Notes under the pieces: model-generated
Database searches by the model: none
Told to the model about the DNA's origin: nothing
What the model saw: only the letters and a program-made list of their open reading frames with translations
Part shown: one piece after another, positions 8,035-16,626 of the stretch
Numbering within the stretch: the stretch's first letter is position 1
How the letters are laid out: the number at the start of each line of letters is the position of its first letter
From: Bacteroidia bacterium
GTDB lineage: Bacteria; Bacteroidota; Bacteroidia; Bacteroidales; Azobacteroidaceae
NCBI GenBank assembly: GCA_025996895.1
Contig: BNTW01000038.1
Location: forward strand, 1 to 26,388
Direction: 5' to 3'
Length of the DNA: 26,388 bases
Position numbers and translations under genes: made by a program

Positions 8035-9590
8035 AATATTTTTACTTCTTTTGCTGTTTAATCGTTTCACTGAACGTGCAAAGCGGAAGTTTCTACCGCC
8101 TCACGCTGACAGACAAGGGAAATCCTCCCTATTCTATCGAACATCCGGAGGCTTTTCTTTCGCAAAAATCCATCGACCGTCGATTGAGTCAGGGTTATTC
8201 GGTCGATGAAACGGACTTGCCGATAGATCCCGCTTATCTAAACAACATAGCGGAAACCGGCGCACAAATCCGCACGGTCAGCAAATGGCTGAAAACCGTA
8301 GTCGTGGAAATTTCGGATGAATATACATTAGACCGGATTCGAGCATTTCCGTTCGTTTCGGTCATTACCAAAGTCGGTGAAAACGACACGTTGCGGTTTG
8401 AGCCTTTGGACGAAGAAAGTCTGGCGCGGGTAGGAAGTTTTTCAGCAGCCGGCAATTCGACCGATTACGGCGAAGCCTTTGCGCAAATCGTGCTCAACAA
8501 TGCTTATCCGTTGCACGAACACGGTTTTAAAGGAAAAGGAATAACGATTGCCGTTTTAGACGGAGGGTTTGCTGATGTCGATTTGCTTTCGGATTATTTC
8601 GATTTAACCCGAATTATCGAAGCCAAAAATTTCTCGCACGAAACCGGAAATCCTTATCGAACAGGAGAATGGCATGGAACTTCGGTGCTTTCGTGCATGT
8701 TGGCCAACAAACCCGGCGAAATGATTGGCACGGCACCGGAAGCGGAATTTTATTTGCTGAAAACCGAAGCGGGCAATACCGAATATCCGGTCGAAGAAGA
8801 TTACTGGATTGCCGGAATTGAATATGCCGACAGCGTCGGCGTGGATATTGCCACTACTTCGTTGGGATACAGCGCGTTCGACGATACAACCCTCGACCAC
8901 ACGTGGGACGATTTGGACGGATATACCATTCCCTGCAGCCGGGCGGCTTCGATGGCCTGCGCGAAAGGCTTGTTGCTTTTCAACTCCGCCGGAAACGAAG
9001 GAAACAAAACATGGCAAAAAGTAACACCTCCGGCAGATGCTCATCATATTTTAACAGTGGGTGCGATAAAAACAGATTCCATCCGTGCCAACTTTTCCTC
9101 TTGGGGAACATTGATTGACGGACGAATTAAACCCGACGTGATGGCTTTAGGACAGCAGGTTTGCGTAGTAGGCTCTAACGGAACGCATTTTTCAAACGGC
9201 ACTTCATTTGCTTCACCGGTGATGGCGGGGATGGGCGCGTGTTTGTGGGGCGCGTTGCCTCACCTGACCAATCTGGAAATCAGGGAGTTGATTTTGCATT
9301 CGTCCGACCGTTTCGCTCATCCGGACGAACAATACGGCTACGGTATTCCTGATTTTTATAACGCTTATTTGATTGGAAGCGGCTCGAATTTCATACCCAA
9401 TTTATCGCAAGAAAATGCCGGAATGTCTGGTACATTGTTGATTTATTCGATTGTAGGTGAATTGATTAGCAAACAAACCATTCACAACGAAACGATTGAC
9501 CTTTCGTTTCTTCCCAACGGAATTTATCTGCTTAGCGTTGAATCCGGCAATCAACGCCAAGTCCGGAAATTTATTAAACACAGCCATTAA
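8031..9590 (+). CDS. Secreted S8 subtilase with T9SS-type C-terminal sorting tail
   Basis: A 519-residue subtilisin-family serine protease. Residues 1-18 form a signal peptide. A prodomain-like region follows to about 150. The triad is D177 (IAVLDGGFADVD), H215 (GEWHGTSVLSCM) and S392 (NGTSFASPVMAGM), with oxyanion N322 (NSAGNEG). The last about 75 residues show the pattern of a T9SS type A sorting domain (LLIYSIVGELI ... IDLSFLPNGIYLLSVESGN ... KFIKH). This predicts export through Sec, then the T9SS, with the tail removed by PorU. Its start overlaps ispF by 4 bp, so this likely cargo is encoded in the same transcript as porU and porV. Substrates are unknown; a maturation role for other cargo is only a guess. 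Confidence 0.9.
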   Translation: MKYFYFFCCLIVSLNVQSGSFYRLTLTDKGNPPYSIEHPEAFLSQKSIDRRLSQGYSVDETDLPIDPAYLNNIAETGAQIRTVSKWLKTVVVEISDEYTLDRIRAFPFVSVITKVGENDTLRFEPLDEESLARVGSFSAAGNSTDYGEAFAQIVLNNAYPLHEHGFKGKGITIAVLDGGFADVDLLSDYFDLTRIIEAKNFSHETGNPYRTGEWHGTSVLSCMLANKPGEMIGTAPEAEFYLLKTEAGNTEYPVEEDYWIAGIEYADSVGVDIATTSLGYSAFDDTTLDHTWDDLDGYTIPCSRAASMACAKGLLLFNSAGNEGNKTWQKVTPPADAHHILTVGAIKTDSIRANFSSWGTLIDGRIKPDVMALGQQVCVVGSNGTHFSNGTSFASPVMAGMGACLWGALPHLTNLEIRELILHSSDRFAHPDEQYGYGIPDFYNAYLIGSGSNFIPNLSQENAGMSGTLLIYSIVGELISKQTIHNETIDLSFLPNGIYLLSVESGNQRQVRKFIKHSH

Positions 9591-9592
9591 GC

Positions 9593-10819
9593 ATGGATTT
9601 CCTGACGCTTTCGCAACTGAACGATTTGATTGGCGAGGAAATCCGCAACGCTTTTCCCGACACCTGTTGGGTGATGGCGGAAACGAGCGATGTTCGCCTG
9701 AACAAAAACGGCCATTGCTACTTGGAATTTGTTGAAAAAGAAGAGAATACCGACCGGATTTCGGCAAAGGCGCGCGGATATATCTGGGCAAACACCTTCC
9801 AGATGCTGCGCCCTTATTTTGAAATGAAAACCGGACAGGCGTTTGTTTCGGGAATCAAAGTGCTGGTGAAAGTGAGCGTCGATTTTCATTCGGTCTATGG
9901 TTATGGACTGACAGTGTATGACATCGACCCGACTTACACGCTGGGTGATTTGCTCCACCGGCGTGAAGAAATTTTAAACCGGTTGAAAAAAGAAGGCGTT
10001 TTTACGTTGAACAAAGAGTTGGAACTGCCTTTGCTTCCGCAACGTATCGCGGTGATAACTTCTCCAACTGCAGCGGGTTACGAAGATTTTTTAGACCATT
10101 TGCAAAAAAATACACAAGGTTTTGCATTTTATCTACAGTTGTTTCCGGCGGTTATGCAGGGCGAGCAAACGGAAAAATCCATTATTTCGGCGTTGGACGC
10201 AATTTTCAGCCAGCAGGAAAATTTTGACGTCGTGGTGATTATACGCGGTGGTGGCGCATCGTCCGATTTGGCTTCGTTCGATACGTATCCGTTGGCAGCG
10301 AATTGTGCGCAGTTTCCCCTGCCGGTGATTACCGGTATCGGCCACGAACGCGACGACACGGTATTGGATTTGGTCGCACACCATCGCGCCAAAACGCCGA
10401 CAGCGGTCGCCGATTTTCTGATTTCCCGAATGGAAGAAGCCGCCGGCAAATTGTTTGAATGTCAGTCGATTATCATTCTGTCTTCGCAAAATAAAATCAA
10501 TTCGGCACAGGAAAAAATCCAACAGTTGACCCATTTTTTACCTGTCTATGCGCAGAATAGATTGGAAAAGCAGCAATCGGCAATCCAACACATACAAACG
10601 GATTTAGTCAAATCCGCCGACTATTTTCTCAAAAGCGAAGAGGCAAAACTGAACGAAAAACAATCGTTTTTCAAACTTTCTTCGCCCGAATATATCCTCT
10701 CCAAAGGCTATTCTATCACGCTGAAAAACGGTAAAGCGGTTAAATCCGCTAAAACATTGGCCGAAGGCGATGTCCTTGAAACTGTCTTTTTTGAAGGGAA
10801 AATCAAGAGCACGGTTTGA
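9593..10819 (+). CDS. xseA: Exodeoxyribonuclease VII large subunit
   Basis: XseA is the catalytic subunit of exonuclease VII, which degrades single-stranded DNA from both ends to oligonucleotides. The 408-residue product has the N-terminal OB-fold (about 1-100, GHCYLEFVEKE), the catalytic core with ITSPTAAGYEDFLDHL, VVIIRGGGASSDLASFDTYP and PVITGIGHERDDTVLDLVAHHRAKTPTAVADF (given here as motif span, residues about 215-280), and a helical C-terminus that normally winds around small subunits. It begins 2 bp after the subtilase stop, closing the operon. The small subunit gene xseB, often just downstream, is not present before the convergent esterase gene. Confidence 0.93.
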   Translation: MDFLTLSQLNDLIGEEIRNAFPDTCWVMAETSDVRLNKNGHCYLEFVEKEENTDRISAKARGYIWANTFQMLRPYFEMKTGQAFVSGIKVLVKVSVDFHSVYGYGLTVYDIDPTYTLGDLLHRREEILNRLKKEGVFTLNKELELPLLPQRIAVITSPTAAGYEDFLDHLQKNTQGFAFYLQLFPAVMQGEQTEKSIISALDAIFSQQENFDVVVIIRGGGASSDLASFDTYPLAANCAQFPLPVITGIGHERDDTVLDLVAHHRAKTPTAVADFLISRMEEAAGKLFECQSIIILSSQNKINSAQEKIQQLTHFLPVYAQNRLEKQQSAIQHIQTDLVKSADYFLKSEEAKLNEKQSFFKLSSPEYILSKGYSITLKNGKAVKSAKTLAEGDVLETVFFEGKIKSTV

Positions 10820-10832
10820 CACGCAATCCCCT

Positions 10833-10848
10833 ATACCTTTAACGGTAT
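10833..10848. terminator. Short hairpin between convergent xseA and esterase
   Basis: ATACC (10833-10837) and GGTAT (10844-10848) form a 5-bp stem with a 6-nt loop in the 33-bp gap between two convergent stop codons. It is flanked by A/T on both sides and could act as a weak bidirectional terminator. The stem is short, so chance cannot be excluded. Confidence 0.3.
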
Positions 10849-10852
10849 TAAA

Positions 10853-11674
10853 TTACGGGCGTGGGCAAATCATATACTCAAAGAATCTCGCCATAAATAA
10901 AGCCTGATATTCTACGGCATTTTTCCAATAACCCCAGTCATGTGCTCCGGGGCGCGAAACAAAATCGTGCGGAATATTCATGTACAGCATTTTTTCATGC
11001 AGCTCGCAATTCACTTTATAAAAGAAATCGGACGACCCGCAATCAAAAATAATAGCTAATGAATTGGGAGTCAATAAATGCAGCATATTAATTACGGTAT
11101 TTTCTTCCCAATTTTTCGGATTGTCCTGATAAGCACCCAGCCGGTTGGAAATATCCCAATTGTTGGGGAAAGGACGAATATCAACACCGCCGCTCATGCT
11201 GCCCGCCGTTCCAAACAAGTCTTGATGCCGGAAAGCTAAATACAAAGCTCCGTGTCCGCCCATACTTAAACCGGTGATGCCGCGCCCGTTTTTGTCGGCG
11301 ATTGTGCTGTATTTTTGGTCTATATATGGAATCAGCTCGTTGGTGATATAGGTTTCATATTGAAAATTTTTGTCTATTGGGCTGTCGAAATACCAGCTGC
11401 TGAAACCGCCGTCGGGACATACAATAATAATATGATGACGGTCTGCCAGTTTTTCCGCAACGGAATCATTTGTCCAGTCTTTATAATTGCCACTATAACC
11501 GTGCAAGAGGTAAATAACCGGATATTGCTGTGATTTATCGTATCCGTTGGGAGTAACAACGGCCGAAGGAATGTTTTTCTGCATCGAATGGCTAAACACA
11601 GATACGGTATCTACTTTGGCTGCAAAGCAAAAACTAACAGCCAAAACGAATAAAAAAGTAAAAATTGTTCTCAT
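10853..11674 (-). CDS. Secreted alpha/beta-hydrolase, putative esterase (esterase D/Ag85-like)
   Basis: A serine hydrolase of the putative-esterase family (the fold of S-formylglutathione hydrolase, feruloyl esterases and antigen 85). Counting from an upstream ATG at 11680, the 275-residue frame has a signal peptide (residues 3-20, ending FCFA), the oxyanion region YLLHGYSGNYKDW, the nucleophile elbow GLSMGGHG with S139, an acid at D218 (DCGSSDFF), and H247 (PGAHDW). The ATG at 11674 gives a shorter n-region and is preferred, though both are possible. Such exported esterases often deacylate carbohydrates, but no polysaccharide-utilisation genes are nearby, so the substrate is open. It is transcribed alone, divergent from dapF and convergent with xseA. 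Confidence 0.85.
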   Translation of the reverse strand: MRTIFTFLFVLAVSFCFAAKVDTVSVFSHSMQKNIPSAVVTPNGYDKSQQYPVIYLLHGYSGNYKDWTNDSVAEKLADRHHIIIVCPDGGFSSWYFDSPIDKNFQYETYITNELIPYIDQKYSTIADKNGRGITGLSMGGHGALYLAFRHQDLFGTAGSMSGGVDIRPFPNNWDISNRLGAYQDNPKNWEENTVINMLHLLTPNSLAIIFDCGSSDFFYKVNCELHEKMLYMNIPHDFVSRPGAHDWGYWKNAVEYQALFMARFFEYMICPRP

Positions 11675-11702
11675 GATCATTGAATATTTGTTTTATGAAA
11701 TG

Positions 11703-11710
11703 CAAAATTA
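11703..11710 (-). promoter_or_regulatory. Candidate -7 element for the esterase gene
   Basis: On the minus strand the bases read TAATTTTG, a TAnnTTTG match, about 29 bp upstream of the esterase start. No clear TTTG is seen at the expected -33 position, so the call is tentative. Confidence 0.35.
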
Positions 11711-11743
11711 ATGCGTTTTATTTTAAATATCGTGTATTTTCCG

Positions 11744-11751
11744 TACTTTTG
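11744..11751 (+). promoter_or_regulatory. Candidate -7 element for dapF-dapL
   Basis: TACTTTTG matches the Bacteroidota -7 consensus, 21 bp before the dapF ATG, which predicts a leader of roughly 15 nt. The -33 region is T-rich without a perfect TTTG. Its position also supports the choice of the dapF start at 11773, because the longer frame from 11680 would begin upstream of this promoter. Confidence 0.5.
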
Positions 11752-11772
11752 TGCGGTGATTATACAGGAAAT

Positions 11773-12606
11773 ATGAAATTTACAAAAATGCACGGTGCGG
11801 GTAACGACTACGTTTATGTAGATGGTTTCCAAGAAAACGTGAAAAATCCGGAGGCATTGGCTATTCAGATAAGCGATCGCCACAAAGGCATTGGTTCGGA
11901 TGGTTTGGTGCTGATTTTACCTTCCGACACTTGCGATTTCCGTATGCGCATGTTCAATGCCGATGGCTCGGAAGCGCAGATGTGCGGAAATGCTTCGCGT
12001 TGCGTAGGCAAATATGTCTATGACGCCGGATATACCGATAAAAAAACAATCAGTTTGGAAACCAAAGCGGGCGTGAAAATCCTTGAACTGTTTCCGGTGA
12101 ATGGTAAAGTCGAAAAGGTAAAGGTTGATATGGGTGAACCGATATTGATTACCAAAGATATTCCGGTGATTTGGAAAGACGAAAAATTGATAAATCAAAC
12201 GATTGATTTTGAGCCTGAAAAATTAGCGATTACCGCTGTTTCAATGGGCAATCCGCATGCCGTTATTTTTACGGATAACGTGAAGAATTTGAAATTGGAA
12301 GAAATCGGCCAGAAAATTGAAAACCACCCGATGTTTCCGGAACGAACGAATGTTGAGTTTGTGGAAATACTTACCCCGCAAAAGGCAAATATGCGCGTGT
12401 GGGAACGCGGAAGCGGTGAAACACAGGCCTGCGGAACAGGTGCATGTGCCGCTTTTGTGGCTGGAGTTTTAAATAATAAATTGGAACGCAAAGCGATTAT
12501 TTCGCTGTTGGGCGGCGATTTGGAATTGGAATGGGACGAAAAAACAAATCACATATTAATGATCGGCGACGCAGTCAAGGTATTTGAAGGAGAAATAGAA
12601 TTATGA
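11773..12606 (+). CDS. dapF: Diaminopimelate epimerase
   Basis: DapF interconverts LL- and meso-diaminopimelate without a cofactor, supplying meso-DAP for peptidoglycan and lysine. From the ATG at 11773 the product has 277 residues and begins [18 protein letters not shown], the family's conserved start. The open frame extends upstream to 11680, but those 31 residues match nothing in the family and precede the promoter. The two catalytic cysteines are C71 ([10 protein letters not shown]) and C220 ([12 protein letters not shown]), equivalent to E. coli C73 and C217. The TGA overlaps the dapL start as ATGA, so the two last LL-DAP steps of the aminotransferase variant pathway are translationally coupled. 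Confidence 0.96.
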   Translation: MKFTKMHGAGNDYVYVDGFQENVKNPEALAIQISDRHKGIGSDGLVLILPSDTCDFRMRMFNADGSEAQMCGNASRCVGKYVYDAGYTDKKTISLETKAGVKILELFPVNGKVEKVKVDMGEPILITKDIPVIWKDEKLINQTIDFEPEKLAITAVSMGNPHAVIFTDNVKNLKLEEIGQKIENHPMFPERTNVEFVEILTPQKANMRVWERGSGETQACGTGACAAFVAGVLNNKLERKAIISLLGGDLELEWDEKTNHILMIGDAVKVFEGEIEL

Positions 12607-13802
12607 TAAAAATCAATGAACATTATACCGAGATAGGTAATAATTATTTGTTTGCGGAAATCGCAAGACGTGTGCGGGAATACAAAGAAAGAAATAGCGA
12701 TAAAAAAGTAATCAGTTTAGGAATCGGCGATATTACGCAAGCGATTGTACCTGAAGTGATTGAAGCCGTACATAAAGCGACTGAAGAAATGTCACGTGCG
12801 GAAACTGTTCGCGGGTATGCCCCCGATGGCGGTTACGATTTTCTGGTCAATGCAATAGTAAAGCGTGATTTTTTGGACAGAGGCATTGCGCTGGAAGCCG
12901 GCGAAATATTTGTGAGCGACGGCGCGAAAAGCGATACCGGAAATATTGGCGACATTTTGGGGCATGAAAATCAGGTAGCGATTACCGATCCGGCTTATCC
13001 GGTGTATGTGGATACCAACAAGATGGTCGGACGGTCGATTGAACTGCTTCCCTGCACGCCGGAAAACGATTTTATACCGGATTTTCCGAAAAAAACGGCT
13101 GACGTGATTTATTTGTGTTATCCGAACAATCCTACCGGAACGGTTTTGACAAAATTGCAACTGAAAAAATGGGTGGATTACGCACTCGAACATCAATCGC
13201 TGATCCTTTTTGATGCGGCTTACGAAGCGTTTATTTCACAACCTGACATTCCGCACAGCATTTTTGAAATACCCGGAGCCAAAAAAGTAGCGATTGAATT
13301 TCGCAGTTTTTCCAAGACAGCCGGATTCACCGGAATGCGTGCCGGATATACGATTGTGCCGAAAGAATTGACGGCCAAAACGTCGAAAGGTGAAACGATT
13401 TCACTGAATGCGATGTGGAAACGACGTCAATCAACCAAGTTCAACGGAACGGCCTACATTGTTCAACGTGGCGCGGCTGCAATTTTTACGCCTGAAGGAC
13501 AAAAACAGATCCGGCAAGTGATTGATTATTACATGGGAAATGCCCGGATTATCAAGAATGGGCTGGAAGCGTTGGGTTTGACTACTTATGGCGGAGTGAA
13601 TGCGCCTTACATCTGGGCGAAAACGCCGGACAATCTAACCTCTTGGGAGTTTTTCGATTTGCTTTTGAATAAAGTACAGGTGGTGGGGACGCCCGGCTCG
13701 GGATTTGGCTCGGCGGGTGAAGGATTTTTCCGCTTCACTGCTTTCGGAAACAAAGAAAATACGTTGGAAGCTGTAGAAAGGATAAAGACGCTATTTGCAT
13801 AA
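12603..13802 (+). CDS. dapL: LL-diaminopimelate aminotransferase
   Basis: DapL converts tetrahydrodipicolinate directly to LL-diaminopimelate with glutamate as amino donor, bypassing the succinylase and acetylase routes. The 399-residue PLP-dependent class I/II aminotransferase starts [20 protein letters not shown], characteristic of DapL, and has the substrate segment [15 protein letters not shown], the PLP-phosphate region [11 protein letters not shown], the YPNNPTGT motif, and the Schiff-base lysine K238 in [17 protein letters not shown]. Length is close to the usual 400-410. It overlaps dapF by 4 bp; DapF uses its product. Presence of dapL implies that dapC/dapD/dapE-type genes are not needed for this step. 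Confidence 0.96.
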   Translation: MIKINEHYTEIGNNYLFAEIARRVREYKERNSDKKVISLGIGDITQAIVPEVIEAVHKATEEMSRAETVRGYAPDGGYDFLVNAIVKRDFLDRGIALEAGEIFVSDGAKSDTGNIGDILGHENQVAITDPAYPVYVDTNKMVGRSIELLPCTPENDFIPDFPKKTADVIYLCYPNNPTGTVLTKLQLKKWVDYALEHQSLILFDAAYEAFISQPDIPHSIFEIPGAKKVAIEFRSFSKTAGFTGMRAGYTIVPKELTAKTSKGETISLNAMWKRRQSTKFNGTAYIVQRGAAAIFTPEGQKQIRQVIDYYMGNARIIKNGLEALGLTTYGGVNAPYIWAKTPDNLTSWEFFDLLLNKVQVVGTPGSGFGSAGEGFFRFTAFGNKENTLEAVERIKTLFA

Positions 13803-13825
13803 ACCGGACAAAAGTTTTACTTTTG
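13794..13825 (+). promoter_or_regulatory. Bacteroidota promoter for tRNA-Gly
   Basis: TTTG (13794-13797) and TACTTTTG (13818-13825), spaced 20 nt, match the -33/-7 consensus well. The -33 box lies inside the last codons of dapL. Transcription would start near 13832, about 8 nt before the mature tRNA 5' end. Confidence 0.65.
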
Positions 13826-13839
13826 TCGTTCCAAAACAG

Positions 13840-13912
13840 GCGACAGTAGCTCAGTTGGTAGAGCATTAGCTTCCCAAGCTAAGGGTCGCGGGTTCGAATC
13901 CCGTTTGTCGCT
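13840..13912 (+). tRNA. tRNA-Gly (anticodon CCC)
   Basis: A 73-nt cloverleaf. The acceptor stem is GCGACAG (13840-13846) with TTGTCGC (13905-13911), ending in one G-T pair. The D arm is AGCTC...GAGC. The anticodon stem TTAGC/GCTAA has loop TTCCCAA, and the anticodon CCC is at 13873-13875. The T arm is GCGGG-TTCGAAT-CCCGT. The discriminator is T13912 and no CCA is encoded. Anticodon CCC reads GGG glycine codons. Confidence 0.95.
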
Positions 13913-13959
13913 CATTATTCGCAATATTTTCAATAGCTAACTTTAATACAAACACTGAA

Positions 13960-15852
13960 ATGAGAAAATGGCGTGTAGAAGATTCGGCCGAACTGTACAA
14001 TATTTATGGTTGGGGCTTGGATTATTTTTCTATTAACGAGAAAGGACATATCACGGTTACACCTAAAAAAGGCGGGGCTACGGTCGATTTAAAAGATTTG
14101 ATGGATGAATTGACGTTACGCGATGTAGCTGCTCCGCTGTTGGTGCGTTTTTCGGATATTTTGGATAACCGGATTGAAAAAATTTCAAACTGTTTTGAAG
14201 TCGCAGCTCAGGAATATAATTATGAAGCGAAGAATTTCATTATCTACCCGATAAAAGTCAATCAGATGAGGCAGGTGGTAGAAGAAATTGTCAGCCACGG
14301 CAAAAAATTCAATATCGGGCTGGAAGCCGGCTCGAAACCGGAATTGCATGCGGTGCTGGCGATCAATACTGCTTCGGATTCGCTGATTATTTGTAACGGC
14401 TATAAAGACGAGGATTATGTCCAACTTGCCCTTTTGGCGCAAAAAATGGGCAAATCGATTTTTCTTGTTGTCGAAAAATTGAACGAACTGAAACTGATTG
14501 CCGAACTGGCTAAAAAAATGAAAATCCGTCCGAACATCGGTATCCGTATTAAATTGGCAAGTTCGGGAAGCGGAAAATGGGAAGATTCGGGTGGTGATGT
14601 GAGCAAATTCGGACTTTCGTCGAGCGAATTGCTGGAAGCACTCGATTTTCTGGAAAAAAATAAAATGGAAGACTGTTTGAAGTTGATCCATTTTCATATC
14701 GGAAGTCAGGTAACAAAAATCCGGCGTATCAAAAATGCGTTGCGTGAAGCCTCTCAATTTTATGTGCAGTTGCGCAGTATGGGTTATGCAGTCGAATTTG
14801 TGGATATTGGCGGTGGTTTGGGTGTTGATTACGACGGTACTCGCTCGTCGGCTAATGCCAGCAGTATGAATTATTCCATTCAGGAATATGTAAATGACTC
14901 GATTTCGACGCTGGTCGATGTATGTATGAAAAATAACATTCCGCAACCGAATATCATTACGGAATCAGGTCGTTCGCTGACGGCTCACCATTCGGTACTG
15001 ATTTTTCAGGTGCTGGAAACGACTACTTTGCCCGAATGGGAGGAGGAAGAAGAATTGCCGGAAGACGCGCACGAGTTGGTGCGGGAATTATATAAATTGT
15101 GGGACGAAATGAATCAGCCGCGTCTGATTGAAACGTGGCACGACGCACAGCAAATCCGCGAGGAATCGCTGGACTTGTTCAGTTTGGGAATGCTTGATTT
15201 GCGTACACGCGCGCAGGTCGAGAAATTGTATTGGTCGATTGCTCGCGAGGTGTATCAAATGGCCATGAACATCAAACACGCGCCGGAAGAACTGCGTAAG
15301 ATTTCTAAAATGTTGCCGGACAAATACTTCTGTAATTTTTCGCTGTTTCAGTCGTTGCCCGATTCGTGGGCGATTGACCAGGTTTTTCCGATTGTTCCGA
15401 TTTCGCGCTTGGACGAAAAACCCAACCGGACGGCGACTTTGCAGGATATTACTTGCGATTCGGACGGTAAAATCGACAATTTCATTAACATGAAAAATTA
15501 CACTTATCACTTGCCGGTACATTCGTTGAACAAGAAAGAGCCGTATTATATCGGGGTATTTTTGGTGGGCGCGTATCAGGAAATTTTGGGTGATTTGCAC
15601 AACTTGTTCGGTGACACGAATGCTGTTCATATTTCGGTTGATAAGGACGGTTATGAAATAGAGCAAGTAATTGATGGTGAGACAATTGCCGATGTATTGG
15701 AATATGTTCAATACAGTCCTAAAAAATTGGTGCGCACGGTAGAATCGTGGGTAACAACTTCCATGAAAGAAGGAAAAATCACGGTCGAAGAAGGTCGCGA
15801 ATTTTTGTCGAACTACCGGTCGGGCTTGTATGGTTATACTTATTTGGAATAA
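13960..15852 (+). CDS. speA: Biosynthetic arginine decarboxylase
   Basis: SpeA decarboxylates arginine to agmatine, the entry to spermidine synthesis through carboxynorspermidine or putrescine routes. The 630-residue product matches the usual length of this alanine-racemase-fold (group IV) decarboxylase. The PLP-binding lysine is K99 in IIYPIKVNQMRQVVEEI. Other marks are IGLEAGSKPEL, GSGKWEDSGGDVSKFGL, FHIGSQV, the glycine loop DIGGGLGVDYDG, and the late region GVFLVGAYQEILGDLHNLFG with the expected substrate-site pattern. It starts 47 bp after the tRNA. A weak TAACTTTA at 13938-13945 resembles a -7 box, but read-through from the tRNA promoter is also possible. xth follows 2 bp after the stop. 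Confidence 0.96.
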   Translation: MRKWRVEDSAELYNIYGWGLDYFSINEKGHITVTPKKGGATVDLKDLMDELTLRDVAAPLLVRFSDILDNRIEKISNCFEVAAQEYNYEAKNFIIYPIKVNQMRQVVEEIVSHGKKFNIGLEAGSKPELHAVLAINTASDSLIICNGYKDEDYVQLALLAQKMGKSIFLVVEKLNELKLIAELAKKMKIRPNIGIRIKLASSGSGKWEDSGGDVSKFGLSSSELLEALDFLEKNKMEDCLKLIHFHIGSQVTKIRRIKNALREASQFYVQLRSMGYAVEFVDIGGGLGVDYDGTRSSANASSMNYSIQEYVNDSISTLVDVCMKNNIPQPNIITESGRSLTAHHSVLIFQVLETTTLPEWEEEEELPEDAHELVRELYKLWDEMNQPRLIETWHDAQQIREESLDLFSLGMLDLRTRAQVEKLYWSIAREVYQMAMNIKHAPEELRKISKMLPDKYFCNFSLFQSLPDSWAIDQVFPIVPISRLDEKPNRTATLQDITCDSDGKIDNFINMKNYTYHLPVHSLNKKEPYYIGVFLVGAYQEILGDLHNLFGDTNAVHISVDKDGYEIEQVIDGETIADVLEYVQYSPKKLVRTVESWVTTSMKEGKITVEEGREFLSNYRSGLYGYTYLE

Positions 15853-15854
15853 AA

Positions 15855-16619
15855 ATGAAAATAGTATCGTATAATGTGAATGGTGTTCGGGCAGCGATAG
15901 GCAAAGGGCTTTTCGACTGGCTGGAACAGGAAAATCCCGATATTTTTTGCATGCAGGAAATCAAAGCACAAGCTGACCAGATTGATGCGCTGTCGTTTGA
16001 AGGCTTGGGTTATAAACATCGTATCTTAAATCCGGCAGTAAAAAAAGGTTACAGCGGCGTGAGTATTTTCAGCAAAACAAAGCCGGATAAATACGTTTTG
16101 GGAATCGGAAATGAGTTTTTTGACAACGAAGGCCGGGTGATTCGTGCCGATTTCGGTGATTTCACGGTGGTTTGTGTCTATATTCCTTCGGGAACAATGG
16201 GCGAAGAACGACAGGCTCTCAAAATGGAATTTCTCGAATTATTTACCAATTATTTGCTGAAATTGCGGGAAGAACGCCCGAATCTGGTGATTTGCGGCGA
16301 TTACAATATTTGCCACAAGCCGATCGACATCAACCACCCGGAACGGCATACAAAAGATTCCGGATTTTTGCCCGAAGAGCGTGCGTGGTTTGACCGCTTC
16401 ATTGATTTGGGTTTTGTGGATTCGTTCCGCGAGTTCAATCAAGAGCCGGAGCAATACAGTTGGTGGAGTTTCCGCTCCAATGCCCGTGCGAAAAATCTGG
16501 GCTGGCGAATTGATTATCATGTTGTTACGGAAAGTATGAAAGACCGGTTAAATGGCGCGGCTATTCGTCAGCAAATTGATTTTTCAGACCACAGTCCGGT
16601 AATTGTCGAATTGAAATAA
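15855..16619 (+). CDS. xth: Exodeoxyribonuclease III (AP endonuclease)
   Basis: The enzyme cuts DNA 5' to abasic sites and removes 3' blocking groups, part of base excision repair. From ATG 15855 it has 254 residues and starts MKIVSYNVNGVRAAIGKGL, the standard N-terminus. The frame is open upstream to 15747 inside speA, but those extra residues are not homologous. Family motifs are CMQEIKAQ (metal-binding Glu), YIPSGTMGEERQALKMEF, VICGDYNICHKPIDI, WRIDYHVVTES and the C-terminal FSDHSPVIVEL with the catalytic Asp-His. It lies 2 bp behind speA and 7 bp before the histidine kinase gene, in one apparent transcript. Confidence 0.95.
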   Translation: MKIVSYNVNGVRAAIGKGLFDWLEQENPDIFCMQEIKAQADQIDALSFEGLGYKHRILNPAVKKGYSGVSIFSKTKPDKYVLGIGNEFFDNEGRVIRADFGDFTVVCVYIPSGTMGEERQALKMEFLELFTNYLLKLREERPNLVICGDYNICHKPIDINHPERHTKDSGFLPEERAWFDRFIDLGFVDSFREFNQEPEQYSWWSFRSNARAKNLGWRIDYHVVTESMKDRLNGAAIRQQIDFSDHSPVIVELK

Positions 16620-16626
16620 GCTTTTC

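Noticed and set aside
11680..11772. Upstream extension of the dapF frame by 31 residues
   Set aside because: The residues match nothing typical of DapF, the -7 box at 11744-11751 lies inside them, and [13 protein letters not shown] is the family's usual N-terminus.
14185..14946. A 253-codon minus-strand frame opposite speA
   Set aside because: It mirrors a strongly conserved gene; its composition (rich in F, H, Q, R) is typical of antisense translation.
15747..15854. Longer start for xth within the end of speA
   Set aside because: The extra 36 residues come from another frame of speA, and MKIVSYNVNGVRA at 15855 is the standard start.
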